Assembly: GCA_940671915.1 (NCBI GenBank)
Contig: CALNVZ010003432.1
Coordinates: 6,720,526-6,784,525 of the forward strand
Source of the DNA: Paracentrotus lividus
Taxonomy: Eukaryota; Echinodermata; Echinoidea; Camarodonta; Echinidae
Direction: 5' to 3'
DNA length: 64,000 bases
The position numbers and the translations under genes are program-made. Positions 30,701-41,699 of this stretch are shown piece by piece; position 1 is the stretch's first letter; every line of letters begins with the position of its first letter. Below the pieces are notes generated by a model. That model was not told the origin of the DNA. It saw only the letters and a list, made by a program, of their open reading frames with translations, and did not search any database.

Positions 30701-31752
30701 AATCTTATAAACTAGATAGTGCCCAATCATTTAAAGTTGATAAATTTAGTATTAAACTTTACAACTATACAAAGGTTGTGCCATGTTGTTAGTGCAACAA
30801 ATGATGTGTGAATTTTTAGGAGAAGGTCTGGCACCCTTCCTGGAAACAACAAAGATTGCAATATATAATATGGTTGAACACCTGCATTGCTCAGAACTAT
30901 AAAGTAAAACATACAAATGTTTAAATCAATAACTTACTTGGGTGTGTCTACTGCTTCAAGCATGGCTGAATACTGTATAGCACAATTCTGTGATAGGAAA
31001 ATAATGAGAAGTTGTTTTCAAACATGATTAAAAACATTTTTCACATTTCAAATTTAAAACATTAAAAGACCACACATGGCTTCTATTTAATATCTGATTA
31101 TTTTTCGTTTAAACCACTTGACTGCTGCAGACAACAGCATGAGCACGTAATATTACGTGGTCTGCACGCAGTGTACAAACGCCAAGCACGTAATATTATG
31201 TGGTCCGCAGCCAAGTGGTTTTAAAGCAAGTGGTCTCTTAGTATACAAGGGGATGGGGCATAATGTCACAACAACACATTATTTACATCTTGGACCAACA
31301 TCTGACACCACCACCTGAAAGTCCTGACTGGGATTCAAACCTCGGTCCAATTCTTATCAGTTTATGGGCCTATTTAGGAAAATAACTAAAATTATTTGAA
31401 TTGTTAACATTACGGAAAAAGAAAATCAGCCATTATGCATCACTGAAACATTACCTGTCATAACAGGGCATGCTCGTATTTTAACTTTAAGTTTTGTGTG
31501 AAGCAATCAGAAGGCGTGTTAGGTTCTGTGAAGGGTTTAATAGCTCTGCTCACAGACACATGAAGTCTTTATAAACATGGGTCAGTAGCATACCTTTTGT
31601 GAGAACCAATCAGATGGCCTGTTGGGTTCTATGAAGGGTTTAATAGCTCTGCTCACTGATACCCAGTTCTGATCTCCACTGCGCATCACTGATGAAGCCA
31701 GACACAGCTTCTCTCGGATGCTCCATGGCTCCGTCTGGCTCGATGTTGCCAT
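15792..31752 (-). CDS. BRD8: Bromodomain-containing protein 8 (NuA4/TIP60 subunit)
   Basis: Fifteen coding exons were traced by splice sites and phase: 31594-31752, 30938-30987, 30372-30575, 29764-29837, 28942-29093, 28026-28166, 27055-27163, 23708-23793, 22581-22730, 20780-20977, 19712-19875, 18382-18453, 17441-17687, 16629-16727 and 15792-15878. They total 1992 nt, or 663 residues plus stop. The N-terminus (TEPWSIREKLCLASSVMRSG) is nearly identical to human BRD8 and starts a SANT-like region. A coiled coil follows (RMTQERIEELRHQI), then Lys/Glu-rich linkers, an AT-hook-like KKRGRGRPS in exon 10 and an Asp run opening exon 11. A single bromodomain occupies about residues 500-605 and retains the acetyl-lysine-binding Asn (MYNSSDHDV). 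Family knowledge: BRD8 is a chromatin-binding subunit of the TIP60/EP400 acetyltransferase complex. Exon 5 has an AAGCAG tandem acceptor, so one Ala may be optional. Two exons carry degenerate neighbouring copies. Confidence 0.95.
16373..16564 (+). mobile_element. TTCGCG-rich MITE, copy 2
   Basis: Nearly the same sequence as 1094-1296 with scattered C-to-T and G-to-A changes. Inserted in BRD8 intron 14. Confidence 0.85.
17718..17851 (-). pseudogene. Degenerate partial copy of the BRD8 bromodomain exon (copy 1)
   Basis: The reverse strand reads YASVFLHPVTEDT, then NRKVESGVIRTTKDFQ and MFQN, matching exon 13 (17441-17687). The middle of the exon (GYCSIVHQPLDLI) is missing, and everything after MFQN is absent, so the acetyl-lysine pocket is not encoded. 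An AG acceptor before GTACGCC survives. It lies in the intron just upstream of the real exon and cannot restore a bromodomain, so it is best read as a pseudo-exon. Confidence 0.85.
17880..18064 (-). pseudogene. Degenerate partial copy of the BRD8 bromodomain exon (copy 2)
   Basis: The reverse strand reads YASVFLHPVTEDIAPGYCSI, a stop codon in place of the Gln of VHQ, then LDLITIKRKVESGVI and a diverged end before the NSSDHD segment. The acceptor AG before GTATGCG is kept. It is more complete than copy 1. AT-rich ATAATAAT linkers separate the copies. Inclusion in mRNA would truncate BRD8, so it is a fossil exon or, less likely, a poison exon. Confidence 0.85.
18816..19605. mobile_element. Non-autonomous DNA element with terminal repeats and target duplication
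   Basis: Ends GCAGAGGCGGCGGAAC and GTTCCGCCGCCTCTGC are exact inverted repeats. ATCGCT flanks both sides (18810-18815 and 19606-19611) as a 6-bp target-site duplication. Sub-terminal GGGGCACTTTT blocks are also inverted. No open frame. It lies in BRD8 intron 11. Confidence 0.88.
19019..19385. repeat. GAGCGCGAAGCGCGAG tandem repeat inside the element
   Basis: Six units start near 19019, 19085, 19149, 19213, 19282 and 19361. Each has a GC-rich GAGCGCGAAGCGCGAG core followed by an AT-rich spacer with ATTGTGCATTATA. The spacing is about 64-79 bases. Confidence 0.88.
22971..23056 (+). mobile_element. 5'-truncated copy of the same SINE
   Basis: AATCCTGATGAAATCCCACT and TATATTTCTGGTCAGTTTCC match the end of the tRNA-like head and the body of the 30.2-kb SINE with scattered changes. 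It lies in BRD8 intron 8. The two copies define the element's 3' body. Confidence 0.7.
23919..24135. mobile_element. MITE
   Basis: CGAGGGCTTAAAACCAGAAC is inverted at GTTCTCGTTTTAAGCCCTCG, with a further GTCCAT/ATGGAC inner match. It lies in BRD8 intron 7. Confidence 0.8.
24139..24312. mobile_element. ACAGTCCACTCC-type MITE, copy 2
   Basis: It starts TACAGTCCACTCCAATTATA and ends GGAGAGAACTGTA, directly abutting the previous MITE. It is related to 12532-12665. Confidence 0.65.
24313..27000. other. Long AT-rich part of BRD8 intron 7
   Basis: About 2.7 kb with no gene recognised. It contains a decayed GGCCTT-rich patch (26280-26490) and a C-run followed by an A-run (26568-26602). Confidence 0.5.
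28549..28702 (+). mobile_element. TTCGCG-rich MITE, decayed copy
   Basis: The ends TTACTGTGTAAGC and CCACTTATACAGG are kept and the order of the internal blocks matches copy 1, but almost every CpG is gone. This is an older or CpG-decayed copy in BRD8 intron 5. Confidence 0.7.
29562..29719. mobile_element. MITE with TTTCACCAAGTCG ends (copy 2)
   Basis: GCGTTTCACCAAGTCGC is matched inverted by CGACTTAATGAAACGC. It lies in BRD8 intron 4. Confidence 0.75.
30176..30325 (+). mobile_element. tRNA-derived SINE (copy with head)
   Basis: The head at about 30178-30250 has A-box-like TAGCTCAGTTGGTAGAACA and B-box-like GGTTCGAATCC. The T-arm pairs perfectly (TCAGG/CCTGA), but the acceptor stem does not pair, so it is not an intact tRNA gene. 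A unique body follows (ATATTTCTGGTCA, TCATTGTTCAAAG) and recurs at 22971-23056. It lies in BRD8 intron 3. Confidence 0.75.
31111..31221. mobile_element. Short hairpin MITE
   Basis: AAACCACTTGACTGCTG and CAGCCAAGTGGTTTT form the ends, and GCACGTAATATTACGTGGTC is repeated inside. It lies in BRD8 intron 1. Confidence 0.7.
31486..31566 (-). pseudogene. Degenerate copy of the 3' end of BRD8 coding exon 1
   Basis: The reverse strand reads VSRAIKPFTEPNTPSDCFTQN, against VSRAIKPFIEPNRPSDWFSQK in the real exon (31594-31752). It lies immediately downstream in intron 1. The donor GT is lost and the conserved Trp is replaced, so it is not a usable exon. Confidence 0.85.
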
Positions 31753-31785
31753 GACGATTACACAGGAGAACCTCTATATTTCATC
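31750..31785 (-). other. BRD8 5' UTR acceptor and start codon
   Basis: The ATG occupies 31752-31750 and begins MATSSQTEPW, as in vertebrate BRD8 (MATGTGKHK...TEPW). Upstream on the minus strand a long T tract ends in ACAG, placing a splice acceptor at 31787-31786. At least one non-coding exon must therefore lie further upstream (to the right in this window). Confidence 0.6.
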
Positions 31786-32199
31786 CTGTAAAAAAAAAAC
31801 AAGAAAAAGGCATCTCAATAAGTGTTACTGACACACACAGTAGGATAAATTTAAGTCATAATCACATATACTACATGAAATAAGTCATCGTACTCTATCA
31901 AACCCTAACAGCCTGTAGACATGTACACACATTGAACAATAACAACCTCTACTCTCTTCTTCCTTCTGCTTTCCGATCCCCTTCTCTCTTTCTTCTGCAG
32001 TTTTCTCATTTAGATGTTTTTATATCTTCATATCTCCCCTCTTTAATACTTCTCTTTCTTTATCCTTCCCAACCTCACGCAAATTATCTACGCATTCTAT
32101 CAATATGTATCTTAGCGTGCATGTACCTTTTATATAATTATCCCAATTCAATTTTTGCAAACTATTCATGAATGTTTACGTATCTGGCTATATCATATA

Positions 32200-32705
32200 T
32201 TTGAAGTATTGTGTTAAATGTTTTCCCCTTTAATTTCTCCTTTATGCTTTCGCTCCCTCTCTTTCTCTCCTTACATTCATCCCCATTCCATCTCCCCCTT
32301 TTTCACTACCCCTTTTCTCTTACATGTATCTCCATCTCCTTCTCACACTGTTACTTTTCATACTTAATTATCACTACCTGGCCCTATACCTCTTTTTTAA
32401 AGACTTGTTTAATCTTTTCTCTGAATACTGTCCATATATGCTTTCATGTACATGTTCAATTTGCCTTTCTGTGGCAATTACAACTTGTGTTCCATTTGTC
32501 ATTTGTGATAATAACAATAAAAATTATCTTATAATCTTGTCTCCTTCATTAATTGATATTTATTATATTATGAGTAGTAATTTATGTTATAATATGAACT
32601 ATTGTGATGTCAACTGTTATATCTTTTGTAAACGTTTTATTCAGCCTTTGGCTGCGACACGTGTTTTTATGAATAAACCATTTTTTAATTGAATTGAATT
32701 GAAAT
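32200..32705 (+). mobile_element. Possible LINE 3' tail
   Basis: Pyrimidine-rich sequence ends in GAATAAACCATTTTTTAATT and a GAATT pentamer tail, as in 3' ends of several LINE families. A similar AATTGAATTG tail recurs at 39045-39080. No reverse transcriptase reading was seen here. Confidence 0.3.
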
Positions 32706-33389
32706 GCAATAACAAGAAAAGACATATAAAAAGCGTGTAAAGGTGCAATGTATAACTACAATGATCAATACATTTTTATATTAAAAAAAATATACCCAAT
32801 CTTCAATTACATATTTCCATGAATGCTTCCAAAGAGATTTGTGTCCATACCCTTTGAACTGTTTGATCAGATAATGAGTAAAAGATATGTATGTATACTG
32901 TAGGGCTAACAGCCAAATTCCCCAAATTTGACCCCTGGATGCCTAGAAAAAGACAGAAAGAAAGAAAGAAAGAAAGAAAGAAGAAGAAGAAAAAGAAGGG
33001 TCCAATTCAAAGCAAAAACAAAACCCTTATGAAAAAAGGTTAGTGTGAAAACTACATGCACATAAACATACCGGACAGAATCTGATATAGAAATGTATAC
33101 TTACTATGTTGAACAGAGATGAAAATGCTGAACAATGATCTTTTCACTAACAAATTTAGAATGAAATGAAAATTCTACACTAATCTAGTTTAGAATGCCT
33201 TCATGTACATGAGGAAGGTGCTTTCCATTTATTGTTTACTATAGCTATTAAACATATTAATCAAACAGGGGGGCAAAGTCTTATGGCAAACACCCTAGTG
33301 CTAAAGTCCATGGTCCATAGTATAATATATCACACCCTTATTGAAAATGAGAGAAATTTATAGGTATTAATCCTAAATGCTCATTCATT

Positions 33390-33494
33390 AAACAGGAACT
33401 ACAGACATAGGCAGGAATTATTCTGCAAGGGTTATGATGTGAAAAGCTGGGAAGTATGGTTTCATCGTTTTCAAGGAATTTTTCATTTCAAAAG
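33390..33494 (+). other. Candidate 5' UTR exon for the 35.1-kb clarin exon
   Basis: A consensus donor, AAAAG|GTAAGTG, ends at 33494. The clarin exon at 35080 begins with a clear acceptor and so needs an upstream exon. This is the best plus-strand donor I saw nearby. The left boundary is a guess. Confidence 0.3.
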
Positions 33495-33939
33495 GTAAGT
33501 GTTAACATCTCCTTAGAATGTATGAATTGGTATATGTAAATTTATGTATGTGCACATAGCATTTTACTTTTTTTTGGTGCCAAAAAACAAACAAGCATAT
33601 ATGTGTAGATTTAATGCAAGGGTTAAAGGTCATGAAATTTCAGAAAATACCAGAATCTGGTGAATTACAGACTGTGTAATTCCATGTAAAATTAGCAGCA
33701 AATGCACGTAAGATTATATCATTGAAAATTGCCATACATTTGAAGTTGAGGTATCATTTTGAAACATTCATTATTGAAGAAACATTCAAATATGTGTATG
33801 GTGCAGTAATGAAATCAAATTATATATCACTTGAAATCCTTTATTAAGTACAATTAATTACATCAGAATAAAGCCCTTCATACAAAGATATGAACTAGAA
33901 TAGCAAGAAAAGGTTCAGGTTCTTAACAATTGGTATTGG

Positions 33940-34135
33940 ATATTTTTTATTTATTTCATTTTATTTATTTATTTATTTTTAATCTTTATTTATTCATTTA
34001 TTTATTCATTCATTCATTCATTCATTCATTCATTCATTTATTCATTATTTATTTATTTATTATTATTATTATTATTAATTAATTAATTAATTAATTATTT
34101 GTCTTTATTATATATACATATATATATATATATCT
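33940..34135. repeat. TTTA/TTCA/TTAA microsatellite cluster
   Basis: Successive runs of TTTA, ATTC, ATT, TAAT and TA repeats. Simple sequence only. Confidence 0.9.
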
Positions 34136-34223
34136 ACCTATTTTCGTCCTTAAGGCGAATTTCTTTGTTTCCTCCTTTTATATCGCCCCAACTAACCCTA
34201 TCCCTAACCCTATAGAATTGGCG

Positions 34224-34850
34224 TTAACTCTTTACGTGCCGGATGCATGATACATAGCCTACTGTTCGGTGCCATACTCATGTTTGCTAGCCTGCTATTG
34301 ACTGCTTAATCCATGCTTTGTCTCCTACCCTCCCCTGCTTCGTGCATGATTGCGCACATTCGGAATAACGTTGATTGATTATGCCGATTCTATTGTTCTG
34401 CGCAATACACAGTCACAGGTTAATCCGCTTTATTCTGCTGCGGGCACATCCGGCTTTTAATTGGCCAATATTCTCTAATACACAGTTCAAATTAAACTTG
34501 TTTTGAGTAATTTCATGTGTTTGTCAACATTTTGATAGGACCTATGTGTATAAACAATCGCACACATTAAAAAACAAATATCATTGCCTTGGAACAATCA
34601 AGATTAGATAACTGCCCTTTATTTTTTAAAAACAGAATTTGATGTGACTTTAATAATAGAGACAAATAAGAATGCCACATATTTTAAGTACAACACTGTT
34701 GTTGACCTTTCTTTTAAAAAAGTTATGAGAAAGTATTGACGGTCATCTTTAGGTACAAGGGGAAAAATCTTGGCAGTGGGATATAGGCCCTGGCATGTAC
34801 GGATTACCAGTGCGGCAGAGGGGTTGGGCGGGTGGCACGTAAGGAGTTAA
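34224..34850. mobile_element. MITE-like element upstream of the clarin exon
   Basis: TTAACTCTTTACGTGCC is inverted at GGCACGTAAGGAGTTAA, about 630 bp apart. No coding frame. It ends about 230 bases before the acceptor of the 35.1-kb exon. Confidence 0.7.
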
Positions 34851-35079
34851 GGGGAATTTCGCCTATAGAAAGTCGCTAAGTATATATATTTTTTTATTTT
34901 ATTATTTTTTTTTCGGGGGGGGGGGGGAACAGGGACAGGGGTCTACTTTAGCCCCCACCCCCCCCCCCCCCCGGCAGTTTCATTTTAATATATTCAAGGT
35001 CTTGTGAGCATCTTCTGCTTCTGATTTAAAGTAATTAAAGGTAAAATCAGAGGCCTACAATTTTTTTTTTCTTCCACAG

Positions 35080-35390
35080 TGCCCTTGAGCCAGATCAACA
35101 ACTGACACAACATTTGCAGCAATATCCTATAACAATGGTGAAGTCGAGCGTGACAACCCTCTATGTGGTTGCATCTGTTTCATCGCTCATTATCCTTGCC
35201 TTCTCACTGACATCGCTATTATCACCAAATTGGACCGAATGTACTGCAATAAGGAACGTTACAATGGCACCAGACACTGTTAACGATCCACCAAATGACC
35301 CATTCTCAGGGTTTGTAACATTCGGGGTCATCTACGGACAGAAACAATTCAACCTTGGATTCGGGACGCGAGATAGAGAAACCTTTACAG
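35080..35390 (+). CDS. First coding exon of a clarin-family protein
   Basis: A strong acceptor (T tract then CCACAG, ending at 35079) precedes 55 bases of 5' UTR and an ATG at 35135 in good context (AACAATGG). The exon runs to ACAG|GTAAG at 35390, phase 1. It encodes a short N-tail, one hydrophobic segment (LYVVASVSSLIILAFSLTSL), then SPNWTEC, extracellular Asn sites and FGVIYGQKQFNLGFGTRD. That last stretch corresponds to the FFGLFYGCKKFNYGLGGRD block of the clarin exon at 45067 and the YGLFHG...CGLGARPF block of human clarin-1. No exon 2 or 3 lies between here and 45 kb. Phase 1 matches the exon 2 at 52308, and the product would be 243 residues. It could instead be an alternative first exon for the 45 kb gene or an orphan. 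Confidence 0.75.
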
Positions 35391-36238
35391 GTAAGACTTT
35401 AATGATAATAATAATGATATATTACTATTATCTATATAAAACAAAAATGTACTTTCCCATAGCAGTCTAAAGACTTTTGGATAATTGTTTGCATTGTGAG
35501 TTTTAAAATTAACATTGAAACCTCTTTACCACTTTCATGAAAACATATCATAAAAAACATACAAATACAAAATGAATACCGGCAGTACGTCATACAAAGT
35601 AAAATATTATAGAAAAGTACGAACATTTCCATAAAATAGTGGATGGACAATTGAGAAGTTACTAAAGAACTTATAAATTGATAATGCTCAACAATTAGTG
35701 TACTTTTAAAATGGATTTTGTTGTGGAATCCATTATTTATAGTAAATACATCATAAGGTATTATTTCATTCATTCATTGCAATAAAAACAAAATTCATTT
35801 CTATTTTTATTTTCTTCTGATCTCTCAAACCTGGATTTCCCTGCAGTTCTTGAACACAAATTACCTAACATGTAACATTTCAGACCGGTGTATCATGGGT
35901 TTAATACTTTACTAGGTGTGGTAGTACATGTATGTGTACAGCTTGAAAAGAATGTGACAATTATTTGTCTAATTCTAGAAGTATTTCACACCTCATACCT
36001 AACAACATTGCAGAAAGACGTCCAAATTAGTAATCATAGTTGTTGAGAAATACTCTGTCTACAGAAATAAAATTATGTCAATGTTTAGGTGTTGAGGCGC
36101 TAACATGTAGTTTAACAGTGACGTGCTCTGCAGATAAACAGTGTTTAAATTTTTAATCAAAGAGTTCAAAATCTATTATGCACCATAAGATTCACAAATT
36201 ACTCTGCAACAGGATTGAGACAAAAACTTGTTATATAT

Positions 36239-37224
36239 GGGCAAGTCCATGCTATTTGTTCCCAAGGTGGTGATTTTTCGACTTTTTGACCACTTTTGTA
36301 TCAAGTGTGTTAGTGGGTTTGTAAAGGTATACATAATGTGTCATATATCACCATAAAGGGTATGAAATGAACTTAATGCAAATAAGGTCAAAAGTAATTT
36401 CAAGGTCATATGACGTCACAAGGCTCATTAATATTTATGAAAAAAAATAATAAAATGCATTGAAATTGCTATTTTCAACCATTTAAAAAAGAGGTTTTCA
36501 TAGGAGTACAACCAAAAACTAAGTATTTTCGGTTTTTATATTTTCTTGGCTAACTCTGGTGAAAATAACACGAACCTAGCACATACATGTAGCTTTCCAT
36601 ATTTTTAGACTTAAAATATTCAGGTCTCAGAAAAAGTCTCACAAAAGTTACTGAACTGATGTAAAATCATGCATTTTTATTACTCACCCTCCCACCTTTA
36701 GAAATGAAACAAAATAAGTGTTTTTTATATTTGTGTTTTGTATTATGTTTCTTTTGTTTTATCAGAGAGATTCTTTAACAAACGATGTTGCTACACCTTG
36801 GCTACACCAATTGTTTAATGAAAAATATCACAGGGAATAATTGTCCCGTGCCTTACCTGACATATTTTCTAAAACTTGACCTTGCCAGAATAAAAAAAAA
36901 AAAAACGTTAAGATATTTCCACGACATGTTTAAGAGGATAAGACTATGCAAGTTAAGATTTAAATTTAGAGTTATATGTGAACAAAGTCAAAATTTGAAA
37001 AGACCATTTTTTTCTGGTCCCGTTTGTTACCGACGTATAAATGATAATAAATTAATTATAAATTGAGTGATTTCAGCTATTTTTTTAATGTTTTTGATGA
37101 AGATTCTTAGCACCTTCAAGAATATACCTAAGGATTGAGATTTCATTTAAGATTTTTCAAACAAGCCCTATTTTTGTCTCTGAATGTCCCGTTTGTTACC
37201 CCGCAAAATAGCTTGGACTTGCCC
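36239..37224. mobile_element. Non-autonomous DNA element of about 1 kb
   Basis: GGGCAAGTCCATGCTATT is matched inverted by AATAGCTTGGACTTGCCC. ATATAT lies on both flanks as a possible target duplication. The interior has no convincing frame. Confidence 0.75.
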
Positions 37225-38949
37225 ATATATAAAGTTAAACTGGAGTGCATTTCTAACACACACACAAGAAGGAATATCCAGGTCAATTTATGATTGAACT
37301 TGCAAACTGGAATAGATGATTTCCCACATGTACCGGTACATTTGATGGTTACATAAATATTTCCCCAGATTTGAAATAAAGGAGTTACACTGCAGAGAAT
37401 ACTTTTACTTCTCAAATTTGATTGGCAGTTTTGGGTTGATGTGGAAATACTTCCAACAAAATTATGTACAGTTCTATGGAAAAAGTTGCTAAACAAAATA
37501 CATTTTGTGTAGCAATCATTACAAAATAAATAGCAAATTGCGATGTGATACCAGGAAAATTATTCCCTGCAGTGTGTAGACTACCAGCTGGCATGGTACA
37601 TAAAGCAATGCCACAAAAACGTGAATTAAAGATATATTAAATCAAAAGGATTCTAGTCAAATTTTAACATCCTCAATGATATTCATGCACTTAAATCTGG
37701 AGGAGGTTTTATCCATGGTTTTGCTGATTATCACATAGAGAACAATGTCTCCTTTTAGTGACGCTTCGAAGGCATTATCTTCGAACCTAGAATGCCATGA
37801 ATACATATCAACAGAAAGATTAAAAAAATCACTGACCTAAAAAAGGGATTCATTTCTGTCACTGTACATTAAACGGTTCTTGATTTAGAACAGTTAAAAT
37901 GGAAATAATTATTGAAATCTCTAAATTGGCACTGCCAAGAAAAATATATAATCATTATTTTCATATGCAAATTGGCAATTTTTTCGATGCATTTTGTTAT
38001 TTTCATTTTTCTATTTTCATATTTTTTTAACGGTTGCAGGAGTGAAATAAAGATATAATTTTTGCCAATTTGAGGATAAAAAAATGATTCATTTAGACCA
38101 TTGGGAAATGTCTGTCATCTTGAAATTTTGATATTTGTTGCTCCAAAAAAAGCTACGTTAACAGCTGTCTAGGGTGGAGTACTACTGGCAGTGTGTGATT
38201 GGGTGATGCGTGCAGGTAAAAGAAGTGCTTCAAGCAGTTTAACTGGAAAAGCGCTATAAATAACCAGATATTACTTCTTTTTTCATTATAACTTTTTTTC
38301 AGGCCAAGTGTTTATAAATAGAATCTTTCTTGAAAATTCAATTTTCCCAAAATTAATCATTTTTTTCTATTTTATTAAAATCTGTAATCATTATAAAAAA
38401 AAATTAAATGTATGGTATAGGCCTAAGAAAAATCCCCTTTAATGCTAATTTTGTTGGTTTCTTCTTTTATTTTTTCCTTAATATTTTGCCAAAGAGAAGG
38501 GCGAACACCCTCTTTCTTTTTTGGAGACTCGTTACTAATATTCTTTGGTAGGCCTACATTCTTTATGCCCTTATTTTCGCAATTTTGAATTGACCATGCA
38601 TAAGTGAAAGTGGCTAAACCCCCAGCTATAGTTTCCTTTGACGTTCAATGCACACGTGTGTTAACTTAGTCATGACCTTTGCATGATTAGCCAATCAGAG
38701 CTATTACCTCCTCGAGCACAGCCTGAGAATTTGGGGCTGTAAAAATATTGCTTTGATTAATTGATAACAAGTTACTTTTCCGGGGCCCGGGGAGACCGGG
38801 AGGTGCTTTCTTCTTCTTCTTCTGATAAAGTACAGTCCACCATCTGGTGTATTTGCGTACTGTTTGGCAGGTTCGGTGTGGTGAATGTACAGTGCCTTTC
38901 TTTAAAATCACTACAATTTCTATGTGTAGCTAAAAAACTGTGCTCCTCT

Positions 38950-39350
38950 ATTAACGGAGCAGGATGGCCTGCACCTCTTGTTTGAAGAGGTTTGCAGAAG
39001 AAGCATTGACTAGTTCTCCAGGCAGGGAGTTCCATAACCTTATATAAATAAATGAATTGAACTTAATTGAATTGAATAGAGTCGGGAAAGAACGACTTCT
39101 GATAGACGAGAGTTCGTGCGAAGGGTATCTTGATCTGTCGTGTATGTAGACTATGTCCTCGTTGTGATGATAAGACAGGAACCAGGTATGTTGGTGGAAT
39201 ATCGATGTGCAGGTTGATGATACGGTATTAGCATCTTGCACGGTGCCCGGCGCTATAGGAGAGATGACCACTTCAGTTGGTGGAGCATTTCTGTAACACT
39301 GCTTGTGCGATGAAAGTCACCTGTCACAAATCTGGCAAAGCGACGTTGAA
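38950..39350 (-). mobile_element. LINE reverse-transcriptase C-terminal remnant
   Basis: The reverse strand reads SSIRSRSFPTLFNSIKFNSF, then LWNSLPGELVNASSANLFKQ. This matches the common LINE RT ending in which WN-LP and VNA-S precede FK. It is 5' truncated. Confidence 0.65.
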
Positions 39351-39874
39351 CCATTTATGATTGACCATGCATAAGTGTAAAAACTGTAAGTGAACCATTT
39401 CCAACGGCCAACCTTGGGCTGTGGATATTGTCCTGTGTATGACTATGGGGATTCCACACAGCCCTAAAACTTTTGCACACACAAGCTAGAAGGGTTTTCC
39501 TATGTATGCTTGGATTGATCTGCCTTATCTTCGTTTCGGAAACCACTCGTACGTCAAATGAAAGTGTGCGCTTATACTAACAGTTAGTTATACAGTCACA
39601 AGTCAAGGTGGAATAACTCAATAAGGAAACCAGTGCATGTCTGAAGCACTCATGCACTACACTCGTTTGATATATCAAACTCGTGCCTCTGACTCTACGT
39701 GACTCTGGCGTGGTTACAAAAATAATTTTCTACCTTAAATTTACACTTTCAAATCCCGTTATAACGTTTAAATTTGGGAGTCAATGTGCACTTAAATATT
39801 ATATTTTTAAATCCTAACTAATCTCTGACAATGCTTAACTGAACTAAAAAGGTGAAATGAGAGCAAAAACTCAC

Positions 39875-39950
39875 CGGATTTTCAGCAGTCTTCCCGATTT
39901 TTCTGCCACTCGATTTCGTATGGTCGCTTTGAGAAAAAATGAAATGGAAA
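39875..39950 (-). other. Candidate non-coding first exon of BRD8
   Basis: On the minus strand a good donor, ATCCG|GTGAGT, has its last exon base at 39875. It is the strongest minus-strand donor I noticed right of the BRD8 coding start. If used, BRD8 would have a 5' UTR intron of about 8 kb containing the clarin-like exon at 35.1 kb on the other strand. The upstream boundary is arbitrary. There is no coding evidence. Confidence 0.25.
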
Positions 39951-40054
39951 TATAGAGATAGAGTGCCTGCGATCGCGATCACGATTATGCGAGAGGTGTG
40001 TTATGTAAACATCGCGTAAAATAAGCAAATGTTAACCTACCTTCCACACTTGAG

Positions 40055-40091
<37 letters not shown>

Positions 40092-40199
40092 AGAGATGTT
40101 TTTTTTTCCCCGCCCCTCGGCACATCATAAAGGTCATCGTGGTATCGGCCATAGGGGTAGGATTGAGTGCCTAAATCGGGCCTGCCGTCAATCCCCCTT

Positions 40200-40590
40200 T
40201 TTTTCCTTAGACTTTTTTTTGGGGGGGGGGCTGGACGAGATATTTTTGTCATGGGGCCGGAAGGAGCTTAGCCTTTTTTTTTTTTCTTTTTTTTTTCCTT
40301 TTTTTTTTCTTTAGGGGTGGAGAGGGGGGGGGGGAGGGGGGCTGGACGAGATATTTTTGTCATGGGGCCGGAGGAGCTTGGTCTTTTTTTTTTTTTTTTT
40401 TCTTCTTTAGGGGTGGAGGAGGGGGGGGGGTGGGACGAGATATTTTTGTCATGGGGCCCGCAGCTTAGCCTTTTTTTTTTTTTTTTTTTTTGCTTAGACT
40501 TTTTTTTAGGGTGGATGGAGGGGATGGGGTTTGGGGGTGGACGAGATATTTTGGTAATGGGGGGCCCGGAGGAGCTTAGTCTTGTTTACT
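40200..40590. repeat. G-rich/T-run minisatellite
   Basis: Four units share GACGAGATATTTTTGTCATG, GGGCC, GGAGCTTAG, a long T run and TTAGGGGTGGA. Units are roughly 90-120 bases. Open frames here are low-complexity artefacts. Confidence 0.85.
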
Positions 40591-40599
40591 TTGTCTTCT

Positions 40600-41380
40600 T
40601 TTAAATTCCTTATAATCTGTATTTCTTCATGTGTTTGTAAATAAAATTAAACTTGAATTGAAATACATCTAACTGTCTTTGTCTCTGTTTTATTTATTTA
40701 TTTTCTTTTTTACAAAGTACATACATCTAAGCCATTCATTGGGGAGGGGAAAATGGGGGCAGGAAATTTAGGCCTACAATTGCCCTAGTAAATCTTGGAT
40801 AGAATTTGGACTTATTCCCTCCCCCCCAAAAAAAAACAAACAAAAAAACAATAAATAAAAAAAATAAAAAATAAAATAAAATAAATAAATAAATAACATA
40901 AATAAAAAAAAAAAACAAAACAAAACAAAAACAACAAATAAACAAACATGAAAATGAAAAAAACTAAAAGCAAAAAAAAAAAAAAAAGATCATTATAACT
41001 TTTAGTATTTATAATGAGGGGGCGGGGAGGGGGTTCAGCCAACTTTTCTCAGCAAACATGTACAAAAACACAAAAGTTACTAATACTTCACGATTTTTAG
41101 CTTGTTCAGCCCCCCCCCCACTTGTGACCCAGCCCCTTCACTTTAAAAAATTAGAAATCACACAGGCCTCTCTACCTCATATATAGCTTTAAAAACAATA
41201 ACAAAACTTTGTTTAATATTATATTATTATTATTTTATTATTACTAGGCCCTACTATTTTTTATTTAGTTATTTATTGTTTTCATTCTATTCGCGAGTGA
41301 ATCAAAAGCTAATCATCCTAACATAGTAACAACGAATTAAACAAACAAGGTAACAACTAACTGTTGCCATGTCACATTCG
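40600..41380. other. Low-complexity A-rich intergenic stretch
   Basis: It contains AAATAAAT and AACAAAC simple repeats (40850-40990) and C-runs near 40820 and 41110. No gene was seen. Confidence 0.6.
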
Positions 41381-41596
41381 ACTCTCGTGACGGAGACATC
41401 GTCGAAATGCAAACCTTCGACAAAAGAGGGCGGCACAATTTATCCCGCCATTGAATTACTTGCTTCTCTTGGTCAGTGGAATCGGTGGCAAAGATGTACG
41501 ATATAGCGGTTGAATACTAAAATTTACTACTTTGAGGACATAAGGGAGCAGTGCTCAAGGAAAGGAAATAAGGAGAAGAATATTGGAAACAATTCG
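41380..41596 (+). other. Possible transcribed non-coding exon
   Basis: A consensus donor, ATTCG|GTAAGTG, ends at 41596 in sequence richer in CpG than its surroundings (CGACTCTCGTGACGG). It could be a 5' exon of the 45-kb clarin, which begins soon after a weak acceptor-like TTAAAG. This is weak evidence only. Confidence 0.18.
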
Positions 41597-41699
41597 GTAA
41601 GTGAATTTTCCATGTTGTATTCATATCGTTCATTTGCTCAATCTTTTGAGTACGACTGTGTTGATGTTTCGTACGTAGTCCCGTCTATGCTAGTCTCGG

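Noticed and set aside
40037-41042. Several open frames rich in Phe/Gly
   Set aside because: They are translations of T-runs, G-runs and AAAT/AAAC repeats in the 40-kb minisatellite and its flank.
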